Origin: Pseudomonas maioricensis
Lineage (GTDB): Bacteria; Pseudomonadota; Gammaproteobacteria; Pseudomonadales; Pseudomonadaceae
Assembly: GCF_022790535.1 (NCBI RefSeq)
Contig: NZ_LOHG01000022.1
Coordinates: 1 to 34,526, forward strand
Reading direction: 5' to 3'
Length of the DNA stretch: 34,526 nt
This document shows positions 7,549 to 15,124 of the stretch, one piece after another. The notes below the pieces were generated by a model that worked only from the letters and a program-made list of their open reading frames with translations, made no database searches and was not told the DNA's origin. Made by a program: the position numbers and the translations under genes. How positions within the stretch are numbered: the first letter of the stretch is position 1; the number at the start of each line of letters is the position of its first letter.

Positions 7549-9063
7549 ATGACGAAGAGCCGCTCGGTCATCCGTAATACCGTATTGAACTACGCCGGAC
7601 AGGCCTACGTTCTGCTGGTGGGCATTTTGATCATGCCTTTCTACCTCGGCCATCTCGGCGCCGAGGCCTATGGTTTGATCGGCTTTTTCGCCGTGCTGCA
7701 GGCCTGGTTACTGCTCCTCGACGCGGGCTTGTCACCTAGCCTGGTGCGTGCTGTCGCCCACCAGCAGGGTACGCGTGCCCGTGAGCGCAGTTCAGGGCAA
7801 TTGCTTCGTTCGTTCGAAATCATTTTTCTGCCGATGGCGTTGCTTTGCTGCATCGGCATTTATCTGAGCAGCCCGTGGATTGCGTTGCAGTGGCTCAATG
7901 CAAAAGAGCTCGAACCGCAGACGCTGATTCACTGCATCAGCCTGATGGGGCTAGTCGTCGCCCTGCGCCTGTATGCGACGCTGTACAAAAGTGGTATCCA
8001 GGGCCTTGAGCAACACGCCTGGCTAAACATCGCCAACATCATCATCGCAACCGTGCGCTATTTCGGCGGCCTGTTGCTGGTCAGCACCTACTCTCAGGAC
8101 CCCGAAGACTTCTTTGAATTTCAGGTTCTGGTAGGCCTGATCGAGACCCTGATCTTTGCGGTCCGTGCCTATCAGCAGATGCCTACCCCGCACCTGCTCA
8201 CTGGCTTCAACTGGTTACTGGTCAAGCCGATCATCCCCTTTGCGGCCAGCATGACGCTGACCTCCGTGCTGTGGATTGTCTTGACCCAGATGGACAAGGT
8301 GCTGCTCTCGGATCTGCTGCCACTGGATGAGTACGGCTATTTCTCACTGGTCGCGCTGGTCACTACCGGCATCATGATGCTCACCAATCCTCTGGTGCAG
8401 GCCTTGTTACCACGCATGACGGTGCTCGTGGCAGAAGGTCGACAAGCCGAGATGCACGCCTTGCTACTCGCGGCCAATCGTTTTGCCTGCACGTTTCTGT
8501 TTCCTCTGTCTGCACTGATCGGCTTGCACGGCAAGTACCTGATCTACGCCTGGACAGGTGACTGGGTCGCTGCCCAATGGAGCCATCAGATCCTCTGCTG
8601 GTACTCGCTGGGCAGCGCGATCATGGCGATCAGCGCCTTTCAGTTCTATCTGCAATACGCCTATGGGCAGATACGCCTGCATGTCTGGTACAGCCTGATT
8701 TCCGCCATCGTCACCGTACCGGTGATGTTTTTCGCCATCCGTTATCAAGGCGCTTACGGCGCAGCCGTGGCCTGGTTTCTATTGCGCGGAGTGTCGTTTG
8801 CCGTCTGGCCAATGATCGTCCATCACACCCTGGCGCCTGGCATTCACCCGCAGTGGCTGCGGGACGTCCTGCGCATCGGCGTGATGACAGGCGTCGGCCT
8901 GACGCTCAGCGAGCCTTTGTTCCTGCTGATAGCCGGTGATGATCGTCTGAGTATCTTTCTGGGGTTGGCAGCCAGCGGCCTGATCACGCTGCTCATCGTG
9001 GCCGCCAGTGACAAACCTCTGGCAACAAAAATTTTCGTCTTGTTCAGCAAACCGAGTACATGA
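7549..9063 (+). CDS. wzx: Polysaccharide repeat-unit flippase (Wzx-like, PST/MOP superfamily)
   Basis: Inner-membrane protein of 504 residues with about 12-14 hydrophobic segments spread along its length. It begins MTKSRSVIRNTVLNYAGQAY, typical of oligosaccharide flippases, which move undecaprenyl-PP-linked units to the periplasm. Also family-like are the second-helix region ending GAEAYGLIGFFA and the central SVLWIVLTQMDKVLLSDLL. It follows the aminotransferase stop by 5 bases, so translation is probably coupled. An upstream in-frame start inside the aminotransferase gene is rejected. It is assigned as flippase rather than polymerase by the N-terminal pattern and by absence of the large periplasmic loop of Wzy proteins; the linked substrate is unknown. 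Confidence 0.85.
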   Translation: MTKSRSVIRNTVLNYAGQAYVLLVGILIMPFYLGHLGAEAYGLIGFFAVLQAWLLLLDAGLSPSLVRAVAHQQGTRARERSSGQLLRSFEIIFLPMALLCCIGIYLSSPWIALQWLNAKELEPQTLIHCISLMGLVVALRLYATLYKSGIQGLEQHAWLNIANIIIATVRYFGGLLLVSTYSQDPEDFFEFQVLVGLIETLIFAVRAYQQMPTPHLLTGFNWLLVKPIIPFAASMTLTSVLWIVLTQMDKVLLSDLLPLDEYGYFSLVALVTTGIMMLTNPLVQALLPRMTVLVAEGRQAEMHALLLAANRFACTFLFPLSALIGLHGKYLIYAWTGDWVAAQWSHQILCWYSLGSAIMAISAFQFYLQYAYGQIRLHVWYSLISAIVTVPVMFFAIRYQGAYGAAVAWFLLRGVSFAVWPMIVHHTLAPGIHPQWLRDVLRIGVMTGVGLTLSEPLFLLIAGDDRLSIFLGLAASGLITLLIVAASDKPLATKIFVLFSKPST

Positions 9064-9066
9064 GCC

Positions 9067-9993
9067 ATGGATGAGAGAACAAAAACTGCACCCGGCGCAC
9101 CGCCCTTATTGAGCATCGTGTGCCCGGCCTACAACCAGGAAGCTTTTATCGCTCAGACACTGGACAGCTTTCTCGCTCAGCAGACGACCTTCAATTTCGA
9201 AATTCTGATCAACGACGACGCGTCCACCGATGGCACCGCACGGATCATCGCTGAGTACACCCAACGCTACCCGCACATCATCCGGCCGTTCTATGAGCAG
9301 GTGAATCAGTATCAGCATGGCCGGCCCTGCGTTCCCGGCCTGTTTGCCAAGGCACGCGGTCACTACATCGCCTATTGCGAAGCCGATGACTACTGGACAG
9401 ATCCGCGCAAACTGCAGATCCAGGTGGATTTCCTCGAAGCTAATCGTGACTACGTGATGACCTATCACGACGCAATGGCTTTCGACGAAAACGGCCCGCG
9501 AGGCATTCAGTTGCAAGGCAAGCTGCGCGCCGATGCCAGCGCTGTGGACCTGCAGAAGGCTCGACCGATTTCGACCCTGACCGTGTGCTTTCGCAACGTA
9601 CTCACCAACATGCCCCCAGAACTGCTGATGCCTGTCGCCCCGCTCAATGACATGTGCTGGTGGTCGCTGCTGGGCGCATTTGGCAAAGGCAAGTTCCTGG
9701 CAGAGATCAAACCTGCCGCCTACCGGGTGCATCCGGGGGGGATTTTTTCCATGCGCAGCAACAAACGCAAATTGCACATGAGCCTGCAGACCAATAGCAG
9801 CCTGGCCAACTACTACCAGCGCATCGGCAATCAGGAGTTGTATGAGTACTTCCTGACGCAGGTCTTTTGTCTTTCTCTGTCAGCGCTCGGTCCGATGCAC
9901 AAATTTCAAGCATTGCTCATGGCCATCCGCAACATGAGCGTCAACCTCGGCAAGCGGTTGTTGCCCTCTGTCAGCAAAGGCCATGTTCAGTAA
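9067..9993 (+). CDS. Glycosyltransferase family 2 (GT-A fold)
   Basis: 308-residue glycosyltransferase, probably cytosolic or membrane-associated, adding one sugar to the lipid-linked repeat unit. The GT-A signature is clear: LLSIVCPAYNQEAFIAQTL (14-32), the nucleotide-binding NDDAST (49-54), and CEADDYW (104-110) carrying the metal-binding acidic motif. The C-terminal half is less conserved and ends in a basic, hydrophobic stretch. It starts 3 bases after the wzx stop and its 3' end overlaps the wzb start by 11 bases, so the three genes are tightly coupled. Donor and acceptor cannot be predicted. An antisense reading frame of 223 codons overlaps it and is treated as a shadow. Confidence 0.85.
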   Translation: MDERTKTAPGAPPLLSIVCPAYNQEAFIAQTLDSFLAQQTTFNFEILINDDASTDGTARIIAEYTQRYPHIIRPFYEQVNQYQHGRPCVPGLFAKARGHYIAYCEADDYWTDPRKLQIQVDFLEANRDYVMTYHDAMAFDENGPRGIQLQGKLRADASAVDLQKARPISTLTVCFRNVLTNMPPELLMPVAPLNDMCWWSLLGAFGKGKFLAEIKPAAYRVHPGGIFSMRSNKRKLHMSLQTNSSLANYYQRIGNQELYEYFLTQVFCLSLSALGPMHKFQALLMAIRNMSVNLGKRLLPSVSKGHVQ

Positions 9994-10432
9994 CGTTCTG
10001 GTGATCTGCGTTGGCAACATCTGCCGCAGCCCCATGGCTGAGGCACTGTTGCTCCAGCGTGCTGCGCCGCATGTGCAAGTGTCTTCGGCGGGTACTCACG
10101 CCATGGTGGATTCACCCATGGACCCGCTGGCACAGGCCGTACTGCACATGCATCAGGTCCCGACAACCCGGCATCAGGCCCGCCAGATAGACCGGGCCTC
10201 GCTGCACAGGGCCGACCTGATCCTGCTGATGGAACCCGCCCAACTCAACAGTGTGTTGAAGCTGGCCCCGGAAGTGCGCGGCAAAACGTTTCTGATTGGC
10301 AAATGGCAACAACAGCTGGAAATCGCCGACCCCTATCGGCAACCACAATTAGCCTTTGAACAGACCTACGAGCAGCTCTCGAGATGCGTCGACGACTGGC
10401 TACCTTTTCTTCAGTCAGGAGAAACAAGATAA
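9983..10432 (+). CDS. wzb: Low-molecular-weight protein-tyrosine phosphatase (Wzb)
   Basis: Cytosolic phosphatase expected to dephosphorylate the C-terminal tyrosines of the adjacent kinase Wzc and so allow export cycles. 149 residues, the family's normal size. The catalytic P-loop Cys9-x5-Arg15 lies in CVGNICRSPMAE, and the general acid Asp116 lies in IADPYRQP. Tyr118 in the DPY motif is also conserved. The gene overlaps the preceding glycosyltransferase by 11 bases and abuts wzc with no gap. The usual phosphatase-kinase order is kept, but the wza partner is 12.6 kb away at the end of the cluster instead of just upstream. Confidence 0.92.
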   Translation: MFSNVLVICVGNICRSPMAEALLLQRAAPHVQVSSAGTHAMVDSPMDPLAQAVLHMHQVPTTRHQARQIDRASLHRADLILLMEPAQLNSVLKLAPEVRGKTFLIGKWQQQLEIADPYRQPQLAFEQTYEQLSRCVDDWLPFLQSGETR

Positions 10433-12643
10433 ATGACCGCTATGAACCGCTCTTCCCTGGACTACTACCAGGACTCCCGGATCGATTTGGCAACTATCTT
10501 GCGCACACTATTCGACCACAAGGGCCTGATCATATTGATCGTCGGCCTCTTCAGTCTGGCTGGCGTGGCCTATGCAGTGCTCTCCACGCCGATCTATCAG
10601 GCCAACGCAATGATTCAGATCGAGCCGAAAAAAATCGGCATCGAGGGTACACCCGAGGTCTCCGGCAAACCCATGTCTGTGTCTCAAGCCACCACTGAAA
10701 TCGAACTGATCAAATCGCGGGCTGTGCTGGGTAAAGTCGTCGAAGACCTCAAGCTGAATATCGTCCAGCGCCCAAAACTCTTTCCGGTCATCGGCCCTTA
10801 CCTGAACCGCACCTTCAGCCCGGAAGCCAATAATGCGCTGGCTGAACCCATGTTCGGTCAGGCGGCCTACGCCTGGGGCGGAGAAAAAATCGATGTCTTC
10901 CAGCTCGATGTACCCGAAGAGCTGCTGGGCGAGGGATTGATTCTGGTGGCGGGCAAACCGGGCTTCTTTTCCCTCTATGACGAAGATCGCAAGCTGATCC
11001 TCAGCGGCGCCATCAATCAGACCGTCGAAGGCAAAGGCACGAAAATCCAGGTGGCCACACTCAACGCTCGGCCTGGCACCGAATTCATCGTTGCCAAACT
11101 GCGCACCCTGACCGCTGCGCTGATTTATCAGGACCGCCTGAAGATTACCGAAGCAGGCAAAGACTCCGGCATCATCTACCTGGCCATCCAGGACCCTGAT
11201 CCGGAGAAAGCCAACCATATCCTCAACGAAGTCAGCCGCCTGTATGTGCGTCAGAACGTCGAGCGCAGCTCGGCCGAAGCTGCGCAACGCCTTGAGTTCC
11301 TGCGCTCGCAATTGCCAGGCGTGCGCAAACAGCTGGAAGACTCGGAAATGGCGCTGAACGATTTCCAGACCAGCGCCAAGTCAGTAGACCTGAGCATCGA
11401 AACCAAGGGCGTTCTGGATCAAGTCGTGAAGCTGGACTCGATGCTTTCGGAACTCAAGCTCAAGCGCGTCGAAATCGAACGCCTGTACACCCGCGAGCAC
11501 CCGACTTATCGGGGCCTGATGAACCAGATGAGTCAGCTCGAAGCACAGAAACAAGGCCTGCTGAAGAAGATCGAAGCCTTGCCAGTGACACAACAGGAAC
11601 TGCTGCGCCTGACCCGCGACATGCAGGTGACCAGCCAGACCTACACCTTGATGTTGAACAAGAGCCAGGAGCAGGACATTCTCCGTGCAGGCAGCATCGG
11701 TAACGTGAGGATCATCGACAACGCCGACGCCAACGTCGAGCAGCCGGTGAAACCGATGAAAAAGCTCATCGTTCTGCTCGCGGCAATGCTCGGTATCGTC
11801 GTCGCAGTGGCCACTGTGTTCGTCCGCCAGGCTTTCTACCGTGGTGTGGAGAACCCTGAAATCATCGAAAACATCGGCATGCCGGTTTACGCATCGCTGC
11901 CTTACTCCCGCCAGCAGGACAGACTGGAAAAAAACAGTCAGGGGCGCAGCAAGGAATCGAAGCTGCTGAGCGTTTCAGCACCGACCGAACTGGCCATCGA
12001 GTCCTTGCGCAGCCTGCGCACCAGCCTGCATTTCGCAATGCTGGAGGCCCGCAACAACGTACTGATGATTTCCAGCCCGTCGCCCGGCGCAGGCAAGTCT
12101 TTCGTGTCCAGCAACCTGGCCGTGATCATTGCCCAGGCTGGCAGACGCGTGCTGTTGATCGATGCTGATATGCGCAAAGGCTATCAACACAAAATCTTCG
12201 GCCTGACCCCCAAGCACGGGTTGTCCGACACCCTGGCCGCCCGGGTTAAAAGCACAGAAGTCATCAATCACACCGAAGTGCGAAATCTGGATTTGATGTC
12301 CTGCGGCTTCAATGCGCCCAACCCGTCAGAACTGTTGATGCACGATAACTTCAACAAAATGCTCGCTGAACTCTCCCCGCTCTATGACCTGATTCTGGTC
12401 GACACGCCGCCCATTCTTGCCGTCACCGACGCCACGCTGGTGGGTCGTCAGGCGGGCACCTGTCTGCTGGTGACCCGCTTTGGCCTGACCACGGTGAAGG
12501 AGATCGAGGCCTGCAAACGGCGGCTTGGCCAGAACGGCGTGATTATCAAAGGCGCGATATTCAACGGCGTGCTGCGCAAGGCATCCACAGCCGACTACGA
12601 CTGCGCGGCCTACGGCTACAACTACAGCCCTGTAAGAAAGTGA
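10433..12643 (+). CDS. wzc: Polysaccharide co-polymerase and autophosphorylating tyrosine kinase (Wzc)
   Basis: 736-residue inner-membrane protein that controls chain length and drives export with Wza. It has an N-terminal Wzz domain with a first membrane segment at about 31-50, a long periplasmic region with coiled-coil-like stretches, a second membrane segment at about 441-465, then a cytoplasmic BY-kinase domain. That domain carries Walker A SPSPGAGKS (about 548-556), Walker A' LLIDADMRKG (about 574-583) and Walker B LILVDTPP (about 653-660). The C-terminal tail has the expected tyrosine cluster (Tyr722, 727, 729, 731), the autophosphorylation target that Wzb would reverse. The start follows AGGAG at 10418-10422 and touches the wzb stop. 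Kinase and transport parts are fused in one chain, as in enterobacterial Wzc. Confidence 0.94.
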   Translation: MTAMNRSSLDYYQDSRIDLATILRTLFDHKGLIILIVGLFSLAGVAYAVLSTPIYQANAMIQIEPKKIGIEGTPEVSGKPMSVSQATTEIELIKSRAVLGKVVEDLKLNIVQRPKLFPVIGPYLNRTFSPEANNALAEPMFGQAAYAWGGEKIDVFQLDVPEELLGEGLILVAGKPGFFSLYDEDRKLILSGAINQTVEGKGTKIQVATLNARPGTEFIVAKLRTLTAALIYQDRLKITEAGKDSGIIYLAIQDPDPEKANHILNEVSRLYVRQNVERSSAEAAQRLEFLRSQLPGVRKQLEDSEMALNDFQTSAKSVDLSIETKGVLDQVVKLDSMLSELKLKRVEIERLYTREHPTYRGLMNQMSQLEAQKQGLLKKIEALPVTQQELLRLTRDMQVTSQTYTLMLNKSQEQDILRAGSIGNVRIIDNADANVEQPVKPMKKLIVLLAAMLGIVVAVATVFVRQAFYRGVENPEIIENIGMPVYASLPYSRQQDRLEKNSQGRSKESKLLSVSAPTELAIESLRSLRTSLHFAMLEARNNVLMISSPSPGAGKSFVSSNLAVIIAQAGRRVLLIDADMRKGYQHKIFGLTPKHGLSDTLAARVKSTEVINHTEVRNLDLMSCGFNAPNPSELLMHDNFNKMLAELSPLYDLILVDTPPILAVTDATLVGRQAGTCLLVTRFGLTTVKEIEACKRRLGQNGVIIKGAIFNGVLRKASTADYDCAAYGYNYSPVRK

Positions 12644-12690
12644 TCCGCAGGTAACAGCCCCACCTCCCCCGCACGCTCAAGGAGTTACAG

Positions 12691-13491
12691 ATGGCACGGA
12701 CTATTGCAATGATGCAGCCTTATCTCTTCCCCTACCTGGGCTACTTTCAACTGATTGCCGCAGCGGATGTCTTCGTCCTCGGCGATGACTTGCAATACAT
12801 CCGTTCCGGCTGGGTCAATCGCAATCGCATCCTGCAGAACGGCGAAGCAAAGCTCATCACGTTCCCGCTCAAGCGAGACAGCTTCGATCTGCCGATCATG
12901 AAGCGTCATCTGGCTGACAACTTCAGCGAAGAAGCCGATCGACTGATCAACCTGATCACCCAGAGCTACCGCAAGGCGCCCTACTTCGCTCAGGTCATGC
13001 CTTTCCTGGAGCGCCTGATTCGTTTCCCGCAACAGAATCTCGCCCTGTACACCGAACACGCGATTCGCGAGATGTGCGCTTATCTGCATATCGTCACGCC
13101 CATCCTGCGCGGTTCAGACCTCAAGCTGGTGTCCTGCCTCGACAAACAGGACCGCGTGATCAATATCGCCCGCACCTTCGCTGCGACCACCGTGCTCAAC
13201 CCCATCGGCGGCGTCGATCTGTACGACCGGGACCACTTCGCCCGTCACGGGCTGTTGCTGCGCTTTTTCAAAATGGACCCGATTGTCTACCGGCAATTGA
13301 ATCAGCCTTTCGTACCCAGCCTGTCGATCATCGACGTACTGATGTTCAACTGCGTTGAGCAGGTTCAGGCGATGTTCGCCTGCTTCAGCCTCTGCGACGG
13401 TATACCGAACCCCGAAGCCCAGTTGCTGGCTGAACTGACCCGCCAGGTCGAGATCAGCTCCATCGTCCCTGCCCACGTTGCTGCGGAGTAA
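12691..13491 (+). CDS. WbqC-family protein
   Basis: 266 residues beginning MARTIAMMQPYLFPYLGYFQ, the hallmark of the WbqC-like family found in many O-antigen and capsule loci. YIRSGWVNRNRIL and TFPLKRDSFDLPI are also typical. The biochemical role is not settled to my knowledge; family members often occur beside sugar aminotransferases and are suspected to modify amino sugars. The DegT-family gene in this cluster fits such a role, but that is inference. A good ribosome-binding site (AAGGAG) precedes the ATG, 47 bases after wzc. There is no signal peptide or membrane segment, so it should be cytosolic. It lies directly upstream of the RfaH-like gene, with a 5-base gap. Confidence 0.78.
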   Translation: MARTIAMMQPYLFPYLGYFQLIAAADVFVLGDDLQYIRSGWVNRNRILQNGEAKLITFPLKRDSFDLPIMKRHLADNFSEEADRLINLITQSYRKAPYFAQVMPFLERLIRFPQQNLALYTEHAIREMCAYLHIVTPILRGSDLKLVSCLDKQDRVINIARTFAATTVLNPIGGVDLYDRDHFARHGLLLRFFKMDPIVYRQLNQPFVPSLSIIDVLMFNCVEQVQAMFACFSLCDGIPNPEAQLLAELTRQVEISSIVPAHVAAE

Positions 13492-13496
13492 CGGCC

Positions 13497-14009
13497 ATGT
13501 CATTCGATAGCCCCGCTCGCTGGTACCTGATCCAGACCAAACCTCGCCAGGAAGCACGCGCAGAGGAACACCTGCAACGCCAGAACTTCGAGTGCTACCG
13601 CCCTCTGAAGTCGGCAGAGCTGAAAAAGCGCAACGCTCGACCGACGGCTGAAGAGGAGTTGTTCCCCGGCTACCTGTTCATTCGCATGGATCAGGTCCAC
13701 GACAACTGGTACCCGATCCGCTCCACCCGGGGAGTGGCCAGAATCGTGACCTTCGGTGGGCATCCGGTGCCGGTGCAGGATGAATTGATCGAACAGATCC
13801 GTCTGCGCTTGAGCACTCCCGCCCCAAGGCTCGAATTCAAACAAGGCGAGCATGTGCTGATCAAGGCTGGCGAGCTCTGCGACATCGAAGCGATCTTCCT
13901 GGCCTGCGATGGCACGGAGCGCGCCGTGATCTTGCTCAACCTGCTGCAACGCGAACAGAAAGTGGTGCTGCCGATCAGCAGCCTGCTGCGGATGGAAGCG
14001 CGGGTTTGA
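13497..14009 (+). CDS. rfaH: RfaH-type NusG paralogue, operon-specific transcription antiterminator
   Basis: 170-residue NusG-family elongation factor with an N-terminal NGN domain (about 7-105) and C-terminal KOW-like domain (about 115-170). It aligns almost without gaps to E. coli RfaH, recalled from memory, at an offset of five. The ops-contacting residues are all kept: Lys15, His25, Arg28, Gln29, Thr77 and Arg78 (E. coli K10, H20, R23, Q24, T72, R73). The salt-bridge pair holding RfaH in its autoinhibited state also seems kept (Glu53 and Arg142 for E48 and R138). The C-terminal ILLNLLQREQKVVL resembles the fold-switching segment. The HTTT motif of E. coli RfaH is replaced by NWYP. Two ops copies in the operon leader make it the likely regulator of its own cluster. 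GGAG sits 8 bases before the ATG. Confidence 0.9.
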   Translation: MSFDSPARWYLIQTKPRQEARAEEHLQRQNFECYRPLKSAELKKRNARPTAEEELFPGYLFIRMDQVHDNWYPIRSTRGVARIVTFGGHPVPVQDELIEQIRLRLSTPAPRLEFKQGEHVLIKAGELCDIEAIFLACDGTERAVILLNLLQREQKVVLPISSLLRMEARV

Positions 14010-14035
14010 TTGCATCGCACTATTTGCGGTGCCTC

Positions 14036-14063
14036 TATCGCGAGCAAGCTCTGCTCCCACAGG
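14036..14063. repeat. Single REP element after rfaH
   Basis: TATCGCGAGCAAGCT followed by CTGCTCCCACAGG is one arm of the dispersed Pseudomonas repeat seen six more times in this window. It sits in the 113-base gap between rfaH and the next glycosyltransferase. Just before it, GCATCGCAC and GCGGTGC (14012-14032) form a weak hairpin. There is no T-run. Confidence 0.75.
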
Positions 14064-14122
14064 TTTGATGTGCCCCGAGGCTGGCGCCATCCAGCGCTCT
14101 GAATCCTTACCGGAATCTCACC

Positions 14123-15124
14123 ATGACTCAACTCACAACGCTGGTGACGCTCACCTATGGTGATCGCTACAACTACCTGCATACGCTGGTCAGCCGTTCG
14201 CTGGAGAGCCCGCTGATTGACCGGGTGATCATCGTCAGCAATGCCTCGGTCGCGCCGCTGGAAAATCTCTGCAGGCTTTGGCCGGATCAGGTCAAGGTGA
14301 TTCATTTGCAGAGCAACACAGGCTCGGCCAAAGGCTATTCGGTCGGTATTCAGGCGGCACTGGACGCTGGCGCCGAATACATCTGGTTGATGGATGACGA
14401 CAACGCTCCGACGATAAATGCCATCGCCACCCTGCATCAAAGCCTGCGCCAGCGTCAGGCCATTGATGGCGCGGATAAAGCGGCGGTGCTGGGCTTTCGC
14501 CCCACTCATCAGGCCGACATCGCAGCCGGCGTCCCGCGCCGCTTTGCTATCCAGCGACGCTCAAGTTTCTTCGGATTTCACATAGCACAGCTGCCTTACA
14601 AAATCTGGCGGCGTTTGCCTTGGGGCCAGCCACAGGGCAAGTACAAGAAAATCGAAACCGTGCAGCTACCATTCGCCACTTATGGCGGACTGCTCGCCCA
14701 TCGCAGCCTTTATCAACGCATCGGGCTGCCGCTGGATGCACTGATGCTCTACGCCGACGACAGTGAATACACCTGGCGTATCACCGCCGCGGGTGGGCGT
14801 ATTTTTCTTGTGCCGGAAGCGTTGCTCGATGACCTTGAGGACTCGTGGAACATCAAGGCGCGCACCAGCAATATCTATGAAAGTTTTTTGCTGGGCGGCT
14901 CGGATCTTCGCGCTTATTACGGGGCACGCAATCAGGCCTGGTTCGATAAAAATATATGGGCCTCATCGGCACTGCTCTACAGCTTCAACCGCTGGATATT
15001 CTTTCGCCTGTTACGCCTGATTGCCAAACGCCGCGGTGCGGAACAACGCCTGAGCCTGATCGAAAAAGCCATCGCTGACGGTGAGTCGGGCGTATTGGGC
15101 CTGCACAAGTCGTATCCGCTATGA
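14123..15124 (+). CDS. Glycosyltransferase family 2, rhamnosyl/galactofuranosyl-transferase-like
   Basis: 333-residue GT-A glycosyltransferase. Visible motifs: LVTLTYGDRYNYL at the N-terminus, VIIVSNAS (35-42), the stretch NTGSAKGYSVGIQ (65-77), the metal-binding DDDN (91-94) in YIWLMDDDNAP, and ADDSEYTWR (211-219), the acidic motif with probable catalytic Asp typical of the GlfT2/rhamnosyltransferase-like branch. The C-terminal region is basic with a hydrophobic stretch (YSFNRWIFFRLLRLI) that could associate with the membrane. Its stop overlaps the next start in ATGA, indicating coupled translation. The ribosome-binding site is weak (CGGAAT). Donor sugar unknown. Confidence 0.84.
   Translation: MTQLTTLVTLTYGDRYNYLHTLVSRSLESPLIDRVIIVSNASVAPLENLCRLWPDQVKVIHLQSNTGSAKGYSVGIQAALDAGAEYIWLMDDDNAPTINAIATLHQSLRQRQAIDGADKAAVLGFRPTHQADIAAGVPRRFAIQRRSSFFGFHIAQLPYKIWRRLPWGQPQGKYKKIETVQLPFATYGGLLAHRSLYQRIGLPLDALMLYADDSEYTWRITAAGGRIFLVPEALLDDLEDSWNIKARTSNIYESFLLGGSDLRAYYGARNQAWFDKNIWASSALLYSFNRWIFFRLLRLIAKRRGAEQRLSLIEKAIADGESGVLGLHKSYPL

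Noticed and set aside
10508..11311. A 267-codon minus-strand open frame inside wzc
   Set aside because: It overlaps a certain gene, has no ribosome-binding site and no recognisable domain. Similar long antisense frames at 9106-9777, 6743-7312 and 13691-14509 were dropped for the same reason.
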